From positions 372,001 through 436,000 of the forward strand of contig NZ_BOMB01000001.1 in NCBI RefSeq assembly GCF_016861975.1: a stretch of DNA of 64,000 nt, in the 5' to 3' direction. Under the pieces are notes generated by a model that saw nothing but the letters and a program-made list of their open reading frames with translations, was not told where the DNA came from and made no database searches. Positions 44,451 to 53,739 of the stretch are shown here, piece after piece; position 1 is the stretch's first letter; each line of letters begins with the position of its first letter. This DNA is from Actinocatenispora rupis (GTDB lineage Bacteria > Actinomycetota > Actinomycetes > Mycobacteriales > Micromonosporaceae). The translations under genes and the position numbers were made by a program.

Positions 44451-44573
44451 CTACTCGCCCGGCCGACCGGTCGCCGGTTCCTGTGGCCGCGGACCGGTGC
44501 GGTGCTGGCAGTCGCACCACTCCCGGCCGCGGCACTCCTCGTGCCGCCGGTCCCGGCAGGCCTGGCAGATCAT
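44451..44573 (-). CDS. 40-residue Cys-rich putative zinc-binding protein
   Basis: Small ORF encoding 40 residues beginning MICQACRDRRHEECRG and continuing REWCDCQHRTG, with a Pro-rich tail. CxxC, C, CxC and two His make a compact metal-binding cluster, too ordered for chance. Similar tiny proteins occur in other actinobacteria as far as I recall. GGAGG is present but only one base before the ATG, an unusually short spacing. It lies upstream of lysS in the same direction and divergent from the DUF1707 gene. Function unknown. Confidence 0.55.
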   Translation of the reverse strand: MICQACRDRRHEECRGREWCDCQHRTGPRPQEPATGRPGE

Positions 44574-44662
44574 GCCTCCAGTCAACCCGTACCGGGCGGT
44601 GCGCGCCGGCGGATCGGCCGCGGTCATCCCGGAGGGTCGGCCGGGTGCGGCGGCGGGCGCCG

Positions 44663-44668
44663 TAGGGT
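44663..44668 (+). promoter_or_regulatory. leaderless -10 element of DUF1707 gene
   Basis: TAGGGT lies 7 nt before ATG 44676 with no ribosome site between. Confidence 0.6.
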
Positions 44669-44675
44669 GACGGTC

Positions 44676-45209
44676 ATGAACAGGGAGCCGGCCGACTCGG
44701 CCCGCGCCTCGGACGCCGACCGGGAGCGCGTCGCCGACGTGCTCAACCTGGCCCTGTCCGAGGGCCGGATCGACTTCGACGAGTTCGAGCAGCGGCTCGA
44801 CCGGCTCTACCCGTCCCGCACGTACGGGGAACTGCGCGCGCTGGTGGCGGACCTGCCCGACGACGGCGCCGCCGTGGAACTGCGCGCCCGCGGTACCAAG
44901 CTGTCCCGGTCCGGCCGGTGGACGGTGCCGCGCGCGATGCTGGTCGACAACCTGGCCGGGCCGACCGTGCTGGACTTCTCCACGGCCGACATCCGTACCG
45001 CGCGCGTCGACGTGGAGCTGAACACCCGGTACGGCCCGACCACGCTGGTACTGCCGGCCGGGGCGGGTGCGGACACCAGCGGGCTGGAGGTCCGCTGGGG
45101 GACGCTGCGGTCGAAGGTGCCGGCGGAGCCGTCGCCCGGCGCGGTGCGGTTCCGGATCACGGGCCGTCAGGTCGGCGGCACCATCAAGATCCGCACCCGC
45201 CGCCGCTGA
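44676..45209 (+). CDS. DUF1707 SHOCT-like domain protein
   Basis: Protein of 177 residues. Residues about 10-65 (ARASDADRERVADVLNLALSEGRIDFDEFEQRLDRLYPSRTYGELRALVADLP) are a DUF1707 domain, a short helical module frequent at the N-terminus of actinobacterial envelope-stress proteins. The C-terminal part (about 85-177) is a beta-solenoid-like region (VDVELNTRYGPTTLVLPAG...) as in cell-wall-active antibiotic response (LiaF-type) proteins. It has no membrane helix, which is less common in the family. Function unknown. Confidence 0.85.
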   Translation: MNREPADSARASDADRERVADVLNLALSEGRIDFDEFEQRLDRLYPSRTYGELRALVADLPDDGAAVELRARGTKLSRSGRWTVPRAMLVDNLAGPTVLDFSTADIRTARVDVELNTRYGPTTLVLPAGAGADTSGLEVRWGTLRSKVPAEPSPGAVRFRITGRQVGGTIKIRTRRR

Positions 45210-45236
45210 ACCGGCAGCCGGCACACCGCGTCCACC

Positions 45237-45260
45237 CCGCGGTGCCGCATCGCACCGCGG
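45237..45260. terminator. terminator hairpin
   Basis: CCGCGGTGC (45237-45245) and GCACCGCGG (45252-45260) form a 9-bp stem with a 6-nt loop between the convergent DUF1707 and rhodanese genes. Confidence 0.7.
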
Positions 45261-45278
45261 GTGACGTGCGGTCCGGCC

Positions 45279-45617
45279 TCAGATCAGGGCCGGTGCGGCG
45301 CCCGTCTCGGTGACCATCGGCCGGCCGGCGGCGATCCACGACTTCATGCCGCCCTCCAGGTTCACCGCGTCGATGCCCTCCTGCCGGAGGTACGCGGTGA
45401 CCCGGGCGGAGCGCCCACCGGACCGGCAGACCACGACGAGTCGTACGTCGTCGGGTAACTCGGGCAGACGGTCCGGTACGGCTCCCATCGGGATGTGCAG
45501 AGCCGCGGCGATGTGCCCTGCCGCGTACTCGTCGGGTTCCCGGACGTCGAGGACGATCGAGTCCTCGGCGACCGCGTCGGCGTCGATGCTCGGGACGTGC
45601 GGGGGTTGAGGCATCAC
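45279..45617 (-). CDS. rhodanese-like single-domain protein
   Basis: Single rhodanese domain of 112 residues with the persulfide-accepting Cys in VVVCRSGGRSARV; DVREPDEYAAGHI is the family's N-terminal signature. It probably moves sulfane sulfur or senses redox state in the cytosol. GTG 45617 was chosen because TACCGT lies 6 nt upstream as a leaderless -10; ATG 45614, one codon later, would give nearly the same protein. It is divergent from the carbohydrate operon. Confidence 0.9.
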   Translation of the reverse strand: MMPQPPHVPSIDADAVAEDSIVLDVREPDEYAAGHIAAALHIPMGAVPDRLPELPDDVRLVVVCRSGGRSARVTAYLRQEGIDAVNLEGGMKSWIAAGRPMVTETGAAPALI

Positions 45618-45712
45618 CCCTTCACGGTACCCAGGTCGGCGGAGTTAGTTGGGCAATGTCCGGATTCCCGTCGTCGATCGGCTGGCTTGTCGAACAAACA
45701 GGGGTCGAACTC

Positions 45713-45744
45713 TTTACGAGCAGGTGACCAACTGATCTAATCAC
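45713..45744 (+). promoter_or_regulatory. candidate promoter and operator of carbohydrate operon
   Basis: An AT-richer island before the operon has TTTACG (45713-45718) and TAATCA (45738-45743), 19 nt apart. A dyad GTGA (45724-45727) / TCAC (45741-45744) falls between and over the -10. The left arm reads GTGACCA, like a FadR/GntR half-site, so the operon's own FadR-type regulator is the likely repressor. Confidence 0.45.
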
Positions 45745-45776
45745 TTAGCCATTCGATCTCCGGGCTGGAGGAACAC

Positions 45777-46934
45777 ATGAACGGTTCGACGGCGAACCCC
45801 CTGGGCCGCCGGACTCTCCTGGCCGGTGCGGTGGCGGTGCCGCTCGGAGCGGCACTCGGTCTCGGGCGCGGCGGCTCCCCCGCCGCCGCGGCCGGGCGAC
45901 GTCCCGGATCGCTGACCGTGACCGGCGCGGCGCCCGACCGGGGCCTGACGACCCTCTTCGACGGGTACAGCGACAGCGGCGTCGGCTGGACCGGCGCCGA
46001 CTCCACGTACTCGGTACGGCTGCCGGACGGTCGGATCGTCTGGATCTTCTCCGACACGTTCCTCGGGCCGGTGCACCCGGACGGGTCGCGCCCGCAGGAC
46101 ACGCCGTTCCTGAACAACTCGTTCGTGGTGCAGCAGGGATCCCGGCTGACCACCGTGCACGGCGGTACGGCGGACGCGCCCGAGGCGTTGCTGCCACCCG
46201 ACGACGACGGCTGGTACTGGGCGGGCGCCGGCATGGTGGGTGCCGGCACGCTGAACGTGACGTACCACCAGTTCCACCGGACGGGCACGGGGATCTGGGA
46301 CTTCGCCTGGCTGCGCAGCGTACTGGCGCGGTTCACGCTCGACACGCTGACGCTCATCGACGTCACGCCGCTGCCGTCGGACGTACCGAACCTGGAGAGC
46401 GCGTCCTGGCTGCTGTCCACCGGCGGCCACACGTACGCGTACCGGGTCGAGGACCTGGGTTCGGACAAGTACCTGCACGTGGCGCGGGTGGCGGGCGACG
46501 ACCTGCGCGCGCCGTGGCGGTTCTGGACCGGGTCGGGCTGGTCGGCGGACCAGACGGCGTCGACGCGGGTGCAGGCCGGCGTGTCCAACGAGTACAGCGT
46601 GACGCGGGTGGGGTCGGAGTACCTGCTGCTGACGCAGGACACCACGGAACTGCTCAGCCCGCACGTGGTGGCGTACTCGGCGGCCACGCCGACGGGTCCG
46701 TTCACCGGGAGGACCGCGGTGTACACGACGCCGGAGACCGGCGCGGACGGCAGCTACCACAACGGGAACGTGTACACGTACAACCCGCACGTGCATCCGG
46801 AGCTGTCCAGCGCGCGCGAGCTGCTGGTGTCGTACAACGTGAACAGCTTCGACAACCAGGACCTGTACGGCGACGTCAGCATCTACCGGCCACGGTTCGT
46901 CCGGGTGACGCTGGGGTCCGCCGGTGGCCGCTGA
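45777..46934 (+). CDS. Tat-secreted beta-propeller glycosidase-like protein (DUF5005-like)
   Basis: Exported protein of 385 residues with a Tat signal (GRRTLLAGAVAVPLGAALG). The body has propeller-type repeats, beginning SGVGWTGADSTYSVRLPDGRIVWIFSDTFLGPV, a pattern seen in five-bladed glycosidase-like DUF5005/DUF4185 proteins. Asp and Glu in the first blade could be catalytic. It is the only exported hydrolase in the operon and may release the sugar that the ABC importer takes up. GGAGG is 6 nt before the ATG. Its end overlaps the regulator start by 11 nt. Confidence 0.78.
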   Translation: MNGSTANPLGRRTLLAGAVAVPLGAALGLGRGGSPAAAAGRRPGSLTVTGAAPDRGLTTLFDGYSDSGVGWTGADSTYSVRLPDGRIVWIFSDTFLGPVHPDGSRPQDTPFLNNSFVVQQGSRLTTVHGGTADAPEALLPPDDDGWYWAGAGMVGAGTLNVTYHQFHRTGTGIWDFAWLRSVLARFTLDTLTLIDVTPLPSDVPNLESASWLLSTGGHTYAYRVEDLGSDKYLHVARVAGDDLRAPWRFWTGSGWSADQTASTRVQAGVSNEYSVTRVGSEYLLLTQDTTELLSPHVVAYSAATPTGPFTGRTAVYTTPETGADGSYHNGNVYTYNPHVHPELSSARELLVSYNVNSFDNQDLYGDVSIYRPRFVRVTLGSAGGR

Positions 46935-47628
46935 GAACCTGGCCCGGCCGAGCCTGTCCGACGCCGTCACCGACCGGGTTCTCGCCCTGATCCGCGAGCA
47001 GGGGCTGCGTCCGGGGCAGCGGCTGCCGTCGGCGCGGGCGCTGGCAGAACGGTTCTCGGTGGCGACGCCGACGATCCGGGAGGCGCTGCGGCGGTTGCAG
47101 GCGACCGGCGCGGTCGAGCTGCGGCACGGCTCCGGCGTGTACGTCTCGGACACGCTGAACCGGGTACTGCTGCCCAACCCCAACCTCTCCGTACTGCCCG
47201 GCGAGCGGCTGCTGCACCTGCTGGACGCGCGGCTGCTGATCGAGCCGTACCTGGCGGAGCGGGCGGCGCAGGTGTGCGACGCGGAGCAGGCGACGACGCT
47301 GGCGGCACTGCTGGACGGGGCGGCGGGCAACCTGACCGGTGACGACTCGCGGCTGCACGAGGCGAACATGGGCTTCCACGCCGCGGTCGGCGCGGTCGCC
47401 GGCAACACCGTACTGAACGAGGTGCTGGAGTCGCTGCTGGCGGTGCACGGTCACGAGCAGCGGGAGATCCTCGCCCTGTTCGACGACCGCGCCCGGGACC
47501 ACCACGAGCACCGGGAGATCATGACCGCCATCGTCGAACGGCGCGCGGACGACGCCGCAGGGAAGATGCGGGCGCACCTGGCCGACGTCCGGTCGGTGAT
47601 CGCGCGGCGGCTGGCGGCAGAACGATGA
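46924..47628 (+). CDS. GntR/FadR-family transcriptional regulator of carbohydrate operon
   Basis: Regulator of 234 residues: winged helix (LPSARALAERFSVATPTIREALRRLQATGAVELRHGSGVYV) and FCD ligand domain with His/Asp metal-ligand candidates (NMGFHAAVGAVAGN, HHEHREIM). It is closely similar along its length to the regulator at 13999, so the two are paralogues that may recognise similar operators. Its position inside the operon argues for autoregulation by a pathway sugar or sugar acid. Confidence 0.92.
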   Translation: MAAENLARPSLSDAVTDRVLALIREQGLRPGQRLPSARALAERFSVATPTIREALRRLQATGAVELRHGSGVYVSDTLNRVLLPNPNLSVLPGERLLHLLDARLLIEPYLAERAAQVCDAEQATTLAALLDGAAGNLTGDDSRLHEANMGFHAAVGAVAGNTVLNEVLESLLAVHGHEQREILALFDDRARDHHEHREIMTAIVERRADDAAGKMRAHLADVRSVIARRLAAER

Positions 47629-47663
47629 CGTTGTTTCCCCTCGACAAGGAAAGGTGACAGACC

Positions 47664-48914
47664 GTGCGGCGATTTCGCGCTGTGGTTGCGGTCCTGGGCG
47701 CCGCCGTCCTCCTCGGGCTGACCGCCTGCGGTGGCGGTGCGTCCGAGCACAAGACGACGCTGAAGCTGTACAACGACAAGGGCGCCTGGAAGCCGTACTT
47801 CCAGCAGCTGAACGCCACGTCGAAGAAGCAGATCGGCCTGACCAACCAACCGGTCGGGTACACCGACGAGCCGACGTACCAGTCGTTCATCAAGGCGTCG
47901 TTCCGGACGAAGAACAAGCCGGACCTGTTCACCTGGCAGGTCGGGTCGCAGTTGCAGGACATCGCGACCACCGGCCAGGTCGCCGACACCACCGACATCT
48001 GGAACCAGGGCGTCAAGTCCGGCGACCTCTCCAACGACGTCAAGAAGTACTACACGGTCGACGGCAAGCAGTACTGCGTGCCGCTGAACGTGTCGTACTG
48101 GGTGATGTTCTACAACAAGAAGGTCTTCGCGGAGGCGGGCGTCAAGGAGCCGACCTCGTGGGCGGACCTGATGGCGGACGCGCAGAAGCTGAAGGCGCAC
48201 GGCGTGACGCCGTTCTACCAGACCAACATCCTGTTCAGCTTCGTGTGGTTCCAGCAGTTGCTGCTGGGCACCGACCCGCAGCTGTACGAGGACCTGTCGA
48301 CGGGGAAGGCGAAGTACACCGACCCGGGCGTCGTGAAGGTCATGCAGCAGTGGAAGGGCATGATCGACAAGGGCTACATGTCCGACGCCGGTGACAAGAC
48401 CGACCCGGGTGCGCTGCTCAAGTCGGGCAAGGTGGCGATGGTGCCGGACGGCACCTGGTTCAACACCACCATGTCGCAGCTGAAGATGAAGCCGGGCAGC
48501 GACTACGGCACGTTCGTCATCCCGAACGTCAACCCGTCGCTGTCGACCACGTCGATGGCGTTCGAGTCCGGGCCGCTGTGCTCGCTGACGAAGGCGCCGG
48601 ACCCGCAGGCGAGCCTGAAGTACCTGAAGTGGTGGGTGGGCAAGGACGCGCAGACGACCTGGTCGAACTCGCGCAACGACGTGTCGGCCAACCCGAAGGT
48701 CACCTCGACCGACCCGAACCTGACGACGCTCACCAAGAAGGCCAACAGCAGCAGCACCAAGCTCTACCTCCGGTACTTCGAGGCCGCGCCGCCGCCCGTC
48801 CTGACGGCCGCGCTCGACGGCTTCGGCGCGTTCCTCGCCAACCCGGGGACGTACCTGAAGCAGTTGCAGAACATCCAGCAGGCGGCGGACCAGTACTGGA
48901 GCCAGCACAAGTGA
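47664..48914 (+). CDS. ABC sugar-binding lipoprotein
   Basis: Extracellular solute-binding protein of 416 residues of the MalE/family 1 type, anchored by a lipobox (LLGLTACGGG, lipidated Cys near residue 22). NVSYWVMFYNKKVFAEAGVKEPTSWADLMADAQKLKAHGVTPF is the classical family segment. It delivers an oligosaccharide or glycoside to the two permeases that follow. GTG 47664 has an AAGGAAAGG purine run upstream. The stop overlaps the first permease start (GTGA). Confidence 0.93.
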   Translation: MRRFRAVVAVLGAAVLLGLTACGGGASEHKTTLKLYNDKGAWKPYFQQLNATSKKQIGLTNQPVGYTDEPTYQSFIKASFRTKNKPDLFTWQVGSQLQDIATTGQVADTTDIWNQGVKSGDLSNDVKKYYTVDGKQYCVPLNVSYWVMFYNKKVFAEAGVKEPTSWADLMADAQKLKAHGVTPFYQTNILFSFVWFQQLLLGTDPQLYEDLSTGKAKYTDPGVVKVMQQWKGMIDKGYMSDAGDKTDPGALLKSGKVAMVPDGTWFNTTMSQLKMKPGSDYGTFVIPNVNPSLSTTSMAFESGPLCSLTKAPDPQASLKYLKWWVGKDAQTTWSNSRNDVSANPKVTSTDPNLTTLTKKANSSSTKLYLRYFEAAPPPVLTAALDGFGAFLANPGTYLKQLQNIQQAADQYWSQHK

Positions 48915-49837
48915 CCGCCGTGACCGACCGTTCCGCACCGCCGGGCACGAGCACCACGCCCGGCGGTGCGGGCCGCCGCATCGCCGCCCGGTTCGCCCCG
49001 TACGGGTTCGTCGCGCCCGGTGTGTTGCTCACCGCGGTCCTGCTGTACCTGCCGTTCCTGTACACGCTGTACATCGGCTTCACGAACTACGACGGGCTGC
49101 ATCCGAGCCAGTTCGTCGGGGTGGACAACTTCGTGCAGTTCGCGAAGGACCCGGCCCTGCTCACCTCGGTACGCAACACGCTGCTGTGGGTCGTCGGCGC
49201 CACCGTGGTCCCCGTCGTACTCGGGTTGCTCGTGGCGGTGCTGTCGCACGGGCTGCGGCACGCCACGTGGTACCGGATCCCGTTCCTGCTGCCGTACGCG
49301 CTGTCGGGTGCGGGGCTGGCCGTGATCTGGGGGTTCATCCTCCAGCACGGCGGCGCGGCGAACCAGGTACTGACGGCGCTGCACATCCCGGGCGGCGACA
49401 CGTCGTTCCTCCAGCACGGGCCGGCGAACACGATCGCGATGATCATCGCGATCACCTGGCAGCAACTGGGCGTCAACGCGTTGCTGTTCATGGTGGGGCT
49501 GCAGTCGATCCCGGTCTCCCCGCTGGAGGCGGCCCGGCTCGACGGCGCGAACGCCTGGCAGCTGTTCCGCAACGTCACCTGGCCGTTGCTGCGCCCGCTG
49601 ACCACGGTCGTGGTGGGGCTGTCGCTGGTGGCGAGCCTTAAGACGTTCGACATCGTGTGGGTGACCACGCAGGGCGGACCCGGCCGGTCGTCGGAGACCT
49701 TGGCCGTCACCATGTACCGCGACGCGTTCGTCACCGGCGACTACGGCCAGGGCGCGGCGGTGGCCGTGGCGCTGACGGTCGTCACCGGCCTGGTGTCCTT
49801 CGTGTACCTCAAGCGGCAACTGAGGACGGTGACCTGA
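48911..49837 (+). CDS. ABC sugar permease (MalF/UgpA-like)
   Basis: Inner-membrane permease of 308 residues with six hydrophobic helices. The EAA loop contacting the ATPase reads SPLEAARLDGANAWQLFRNVTWPLLRP at about 205-230. A roughly 30-residue cytoplasmic N-terminus precedes the first helix. It forms a heterodimer with the next gene product, which starts 1 nt after its stop. Confidence 0.94.
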   Translation: MTAVTDRSAPPGTSTTPGGAGRRIAARFAPYGFVAPGVLLTAVLLYLPFLYTLYIGFTNYDGLHPSQFVGVDNFVQFAKDPALLTSVRNTLLWVVGATVVPVVLGLLVAVLSHGLRHATWYRIPFLLPYALSGAGLAVIWGFILQHGGAANQVLTALHIPGGDTSFLQHGPANTIAMIIAITWQQLGVNALLFMVGLQSIPVSPLEAARLDGANAWQLFRNVTWPLLRPLTTVVVGLSLVASLKTFDIVWVTTQGGPGRSSETLAVTMYRDAFVTGDYGQGAAVAVALTVVTGLVSFVYLKRQLRTVT

Positions 49838-49838
49838 C

Positions 49839-50660
49839 GTGCGCATCGGGGGTGTCATCCGCCGGGCGGTCCTGATCGTGCTCGGCGCGATCTGGCTGGT
49901 GCCGGTGTACCTGTTGCTGGTCAACGCGTTCCGGCCGGGGGCCGACTACACCGGCGACCACGTGTGGACGCCGTCGGCGACGTTCGGGCTGTTCGACAAC
50001 TTCGCGAAGGCGTGGGACAACGCCGATCTGGGCCCCAGCATCGGCAGTACGGTGCTGTACTCGGTGGTCTCGCCGGCGGTCGGTGTGGTCGTCGGCGCGC
50101 TGGCCGCGTACGCGATCGTGGTGTTGCGGTTGCGGCACGGGTTCGCGTGGTTCCTGGCCGTCTACGGCGGGACCATCTTCCCGACGCAGATGCTGCTGAT
50201 CCCGCTGTTCCTCGGCTACTCCGACACCAACCTGTACGACAACCGGTTCGGCATGGTGCTCATCTACACCACCATCTCCGTACCGTTGGCCGCGTTCGTG
50301 ATGCGCAACTTCTTCACCGGCGTGGCGTACGAGGTGTTCGAGGCGGCGCGGATCGACGGGGCGAGCGTGTTCACCGCGTTCTGGCGGATCTACCTGCCGC
50401 TGTCGGTGCCGGCGCTGGCCGCGGTGTTCATCCTGGACTTCACGTTCGTGTGGAACGACCTGATGTTCGGCCTGACGCTGTCGCAGGACCAGTCGGTACG
50501 CCCGATCCAGACCGCGCTGTCCGCGCTCAACAGCGCGTACGCCGGCACGTCGGTGCCGACCGTACTGGCCGCCGGCCTGATCGTCTCGCTGCCGACGGTG
50601 GCGCTGTTCCTTGCCACGCAACGACTCTTCGCCCGGGGCCTGACCCTGGGGCAGTACTGA
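49839..50660 (+). CDS. ABC sugar permease (MalG/UgpE-like)
   Basis: Second permease subunit of 273 residues with six predicted helices and the EAA motif YEVFEAARIDGASVFTAFWRIYLPLSVPAL. With the lipoprotein and the first permease it makes a CUT1-type importer. No ATP-binding subunit is encoded in the operon. The GH38 gene starts 10 nt after its stop. Confidence 0.94.
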   Translation: MRIGGVIRRAVLIVLGAIWLVPVYLLLVNAFRPGADYTGDHVWTPSATFGLFDNFAKAWDNADLGPSIGSTVLYSVVSPAVGVVVGALAAYAIVVLRLRHGFAWFLAVYGGTIFPTQMLLIPLFLGYSDTNLYDNRFGMVLIYTTISVPLAAFVMRNFFTGVAYEVFEAARIDGASVFTAFWRIYLPLSVPALAAVFILDFTFVWNDLMFGLTLSQDQSVRPIQTALSALNSAYAGTSVPTVLAAGLIVSLPTVALFLATQRLFARGLTLGQY

Positions 50661-50670
50661 GAGGACCCAC

Positions 50671-53600
50671 GTGACCAGCCGACTGCTGCGCCGCAGCCTC
50701 GGATCCCCCACGTACGACGGGATGCGGGAGGTGCTCCGCACCGAGGGGTACGTGCCGGTGTGCCAGGGCCCGGGACTGCGAGTGCGGGCCGCGGGGCTGC
50801 CGCTGTTCGCCCGCGCCGACGGCGGTGGGCTGACCCAGGTGGTCCGGATCGCCGTCGACGAGGGCGCGCCCGGCCTGGCGCTGTCCCTGCGGGACGGCGA
50901 CACCGAGCTGGCCCGCGCCACGTACGCGGGGGCCGCGGTCGACCTGCACGTGCCGGAGGTGTCGGCGCCGCGGCAGCTCACCCTGGTCGCCCAGGTCGGC
51001 GGTACGGCGGTGGCGACGGGCCGGTTCACCCTTGCGCCGCAACGGAAGTGGACCGTACACCTGGTGCACCACTCGCACCTGGACATCGGGTACACCGACC
51101 CGCAGGGCGACGTGCTGCGCAACCACCTGCGGTACCTGGACTCGACGCTCGACCTGGCCGAGGCGACCGCGGACTTCCCGGCGGAGTCCCGCTTCCGGTG
51201 GACGGTCGAGTCGGCCCTGCCGGTACGGCGGTTCCTCGCGTCGCGGCCGCGGCGGGTGGTGGACCGGTTCGTGGAGCTGGCGAAGGCGGGCGCGGTCGAG
51301 GTGACCGCGATGCCGTTCCAGATGCACACCGAGGCGGCGTCCACCGAGGAACTGCACCGGCAGCTGCGCCTGACCCGCGACCTGCACCGGCGGTACGGGA
51401 TCCCGGTGCGCTCGGCGATGCACACCGACGTACCGGGCGCGGTCGCCGGGTTCGTGGACGCGCTGGCCGCCGCGGGCGTACGGCACCTGGCGGCGGCGCA
51501 CAACTGGGCGGGCCGGGCGGTGCCGTACCGGATCGGCGGGCAGCGGCTGGGTCGGCCGTTCTGGTGGCGCTCGGCGGCCGGCAACCGGGTGCTGGTGTGG
51601 TTCACCGACACCGCGCACGGCATGGGGTACATGGAGGGCAACATCCTCGGCCTCGCGCACAGCCGCGAGCTGACCGAGGAACTGCTGCCCGGCTACCTGT
51701 TCTCCTTGGCGCACAAGCCTTTCCCGTACGGCAGCGAGTCGTTCGGGTGGTCCGGGATGGCCGCCGCGGACGTCACGAAGCAGCCCTACCCGTACGACCT
51801 GCTGCACGTGCGGGTGCAGGGCGCCGACGCGGACAACGCCGGCCCGTCGATCGGCCCGGCCACGGTCGCGCGGGACTGGAACGCGCGCTGGGCGTACCCG
51901 CGGCTGGTCACGTCCACCAACGCCGACTTCCTCGGCGAGGCGGAGCGCCGGGTCGGCGCGCAGCTCGACACGCACACCGGCGAGTGGACCGACTGGTGGG
52001 CCGACGGGCTCGGCTCCGGCGCGCGCCCCCTCGGGTACGCCCGGCGCGCGCAGAACGAGCTGCGGCAGGCGGAGACGCTGCACGCGCTGGCCGGTACGGA
52101 CGACGCCGCCGAGGCGATCGGCGACACGTACGACCGGCTGGGCTTGTTCGACGAGCACACCTGGGGTGCCGCGAACCCGTGGCACGACACCGAACACGGC
52201 TTCGACGCCGGCGGGCTGATGTGGGAGCGCAAGGCCGGCTTCGCGTACGGTGCCGCGGACGAGGCGGCCGACCTGCGCGCCCGGGGTGCCGCGATGCTCG
52301 GCGACACGCTCGGTGCACCGGCCGGCACGCTCGCCTCGTACCTGGTGGTCAACACCGGGCCGGCGGAGCGTACGGACGCGGTGGCGGCGTGGCTGCCGGC
52401 GAGCCGGGTGCCGCTGACCACCGCGGTGTCCGTCCGGGACGCGGCGGGAACCGTCGTGCCGCATGCCGAGGACGTCACGGACCCGGCCGAGTGGCCGACC
52501 CGTCCCGGCGGCCGGCTGCTGCGCTTCACCGCCGTCGACGTCCCCGCCACCGGCCACGTCCGGTACGACGTGGTCGCCGGCGCCGGCCCCGCCCCCGTCA
52601 CCGAACTGTCCGAGCCGGTCGTCGAGAACGAGCACTACCGCGTCACGTACGACCTGGCGAGCGCGACGATCGGTGCGATCGTGGACCGGCGTACCGGCCG
52701 GGATCTGGTCAACCCCAACGGATACGCCGGGATGAACCAGTACGTCTACGACCGGTACTCGACCGCCGCGCACGTCAACCACCTGTCCGGGCACACCGAG
52801 GCCGGGCCCGACAACGCCCTGCTCGCGTCCCGCACCCTGGGCCGCCGCGCCACCCTGGTGCGCGCGTACGCGGACGGGGCGGGGGTCACGCTGGAGGTGG
52901 AACTGTCCGGCGACGGCGCCGACTGGGTGCGCACCACCGTACGGCTGCCCGCCGGGGTGGCGCGGGTGGAGATCACCAACCGGCTGGCGAAGCGCCCGCA
53001 CCCGGAGAAGGAGGGCGTGTACTTCGCGTTCCCGTTCGCGGTGGGGACGCCGCCGGTGGCGTGGGAGCTGACCGGCGCGGTCGGCGGCACGGCGGCACCC
53101 CGGGTACCGGGCGCGCCGACGCACCTGGCCCCGCTGCGGCACTGGGTGTCCTATGTGGACGGTGACAGTACGCTGGCGTGGGCGACGCTGGAGGCGCCGC
53201 TGACCCAGTTCGGCGACATCCACCTGCCGTACGTGCCGTACCCGCCGACGGTGCGCCCCGAGCCCGGCGAGCCCGGCAGCCTCTACTCCTGGGCCCTGAA
53301 CAACATCTGGGACACCAACTTCCCGGCGCAGCAGCAGGGCGAACACACCTTCCGGTACGCGATCGCCACGGCGGCGGGCGCGGAGCCGCGGGCGTTCGGC
53401 GCGCGGACCGCGGCCGGGCTGACCGACCCGCTCGTCGCCGTCGCCCTCACCGGCACCGGTACGCCGCCGGAGCGCGGCGCGGCCGTCACCGTCGACGCCG
53501 ACGACGTGTACGTGTCGTCGCTCGGCGCGGCGCCGCCGGGCCACCAGGGTCGTGCCGTGTACCTGCGCTCGGTCGCGGCCGTCGACCGCGAGGTGACCGT

Positions 53601-53739
53601 ACGGTTCGCCGCGCCGGTCGGCCGCGCCACCCGTACGACCAGCCTCGGGCTGGAACCGCACGAGCTGACCGTCGCCGACGGAGCGGTACGCGTCGGAGTA
53701 CCGGCGGAGGGCCTCGTCGCCCTCGTGGTGGCGCCGTGA
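50671..53739 (+). CDS. glycoside hydrolase family 38 (alpha-mannosidase-like)
   Basis: Cytosolic enzyme of 1022 residues. [18 protein letters not shown] supplies the HxD zinc ligands of GH38, and [12 protein letters not shown] is a plausible nucleophile region, followed by [10 protein letters not shown] and WFTDTAHG. The C-terminal beta-sandwich includes [29 protein letters not shown] and ends in the usual [11 protein letters not shown]...[12 protein letters not shown] section. No signal peptide, so it acts on imported glycans. Specificity beyond alpha-mannosidase-like is not readable. GTGA overlap to the next gene. Confidence 0.88.
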   Translation: MTSRLLRRSLGSPTYDGMREVLRTEGYVPVCQGPGLRVRAAGLPLFARADGGGLTQVVRIAVDEGAPGLALSLRDGDTELARATYAGAAVDLHVPEVSAPRQLTLVAQVGGTAVATGRFTLAPQRKWTVHLVHHSHLDIGYTDPQGDVLRNHLRYLDSTLDLAEATADFPAESRFRWTVESALPVRRFLASRPRRVVDRFVELAKAGAVEVTAMPFQMHTEAASTEELHRQLRLTRDLHRRYGIPVRSAMHTDVPGAVAGFVDALAAAGVRHLAAAHNWAGRAVPYRIGGQRLGRPFWWRSAAGNRVLVWFTDTAHGMGYMEGNILGLAHSRELTEELLPGYLFSLAHKPFPYGSESFGWSGMAAADVTKQPYPYDLLHVRVQGADADNAGPSIGPATVARDWNARWAYPRLVTSTNADFLGEAERRVGAQLDTHTGEWTDWWADGLGSGARPLGYARRAQNELRQAETLHALAGTDDAAEAIGDTYDRLGLFDEHTWGAANPWHDTEHGFDAGGLMWERKAGFAYGAADEAADLRARGAAMLGDTLGAPAGTLASYLVVNTGPAERTDAVAAWLPASRVPLTTAVSVRDAAGTVVPHAEDVTDPAEWPTRPGGRLLRFTAVDVPATGHVRYDVVAGAGPAPVTELSEPVVENEHYRVTYDLASATIGAIVDRRTGRDLVNPNGYAGMNQYVYDRYSTAAHVNHLSGHTEAGPDNALLASRTLGRRATLVRAYADGAGVTLEVELSGDGADWVRTTVRLPAGVARVEITNRLAKRPHPEKEGVYFAFPFAVGTPPVAWELTGAVGGTAAPRVPGAPTHLAPLRHWVSYVDGDSTLAWATLEAPLTQFGDIHLPYVPYPPTVRPEPGEPGSLYSWALNNIWDTNFPAQQQGEHTFRYAIATAAGAEPRAFGARTAAGLTDPLVAVALTGTGTPPERGAAVTVDADDVYVSSLGAAPPGHQGRAVYLRSVAAVDREVTVRFAAPVGRATRTTSLGLEPHELTVADGAVRVGVPAEGLVALVVAP

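Noticed and set aside
50527-53661. 1044-codon minus-strand open frame
   Set aside because: Shadow of the GH38 gene, which has catalytic motifs and proper operon overlaps.
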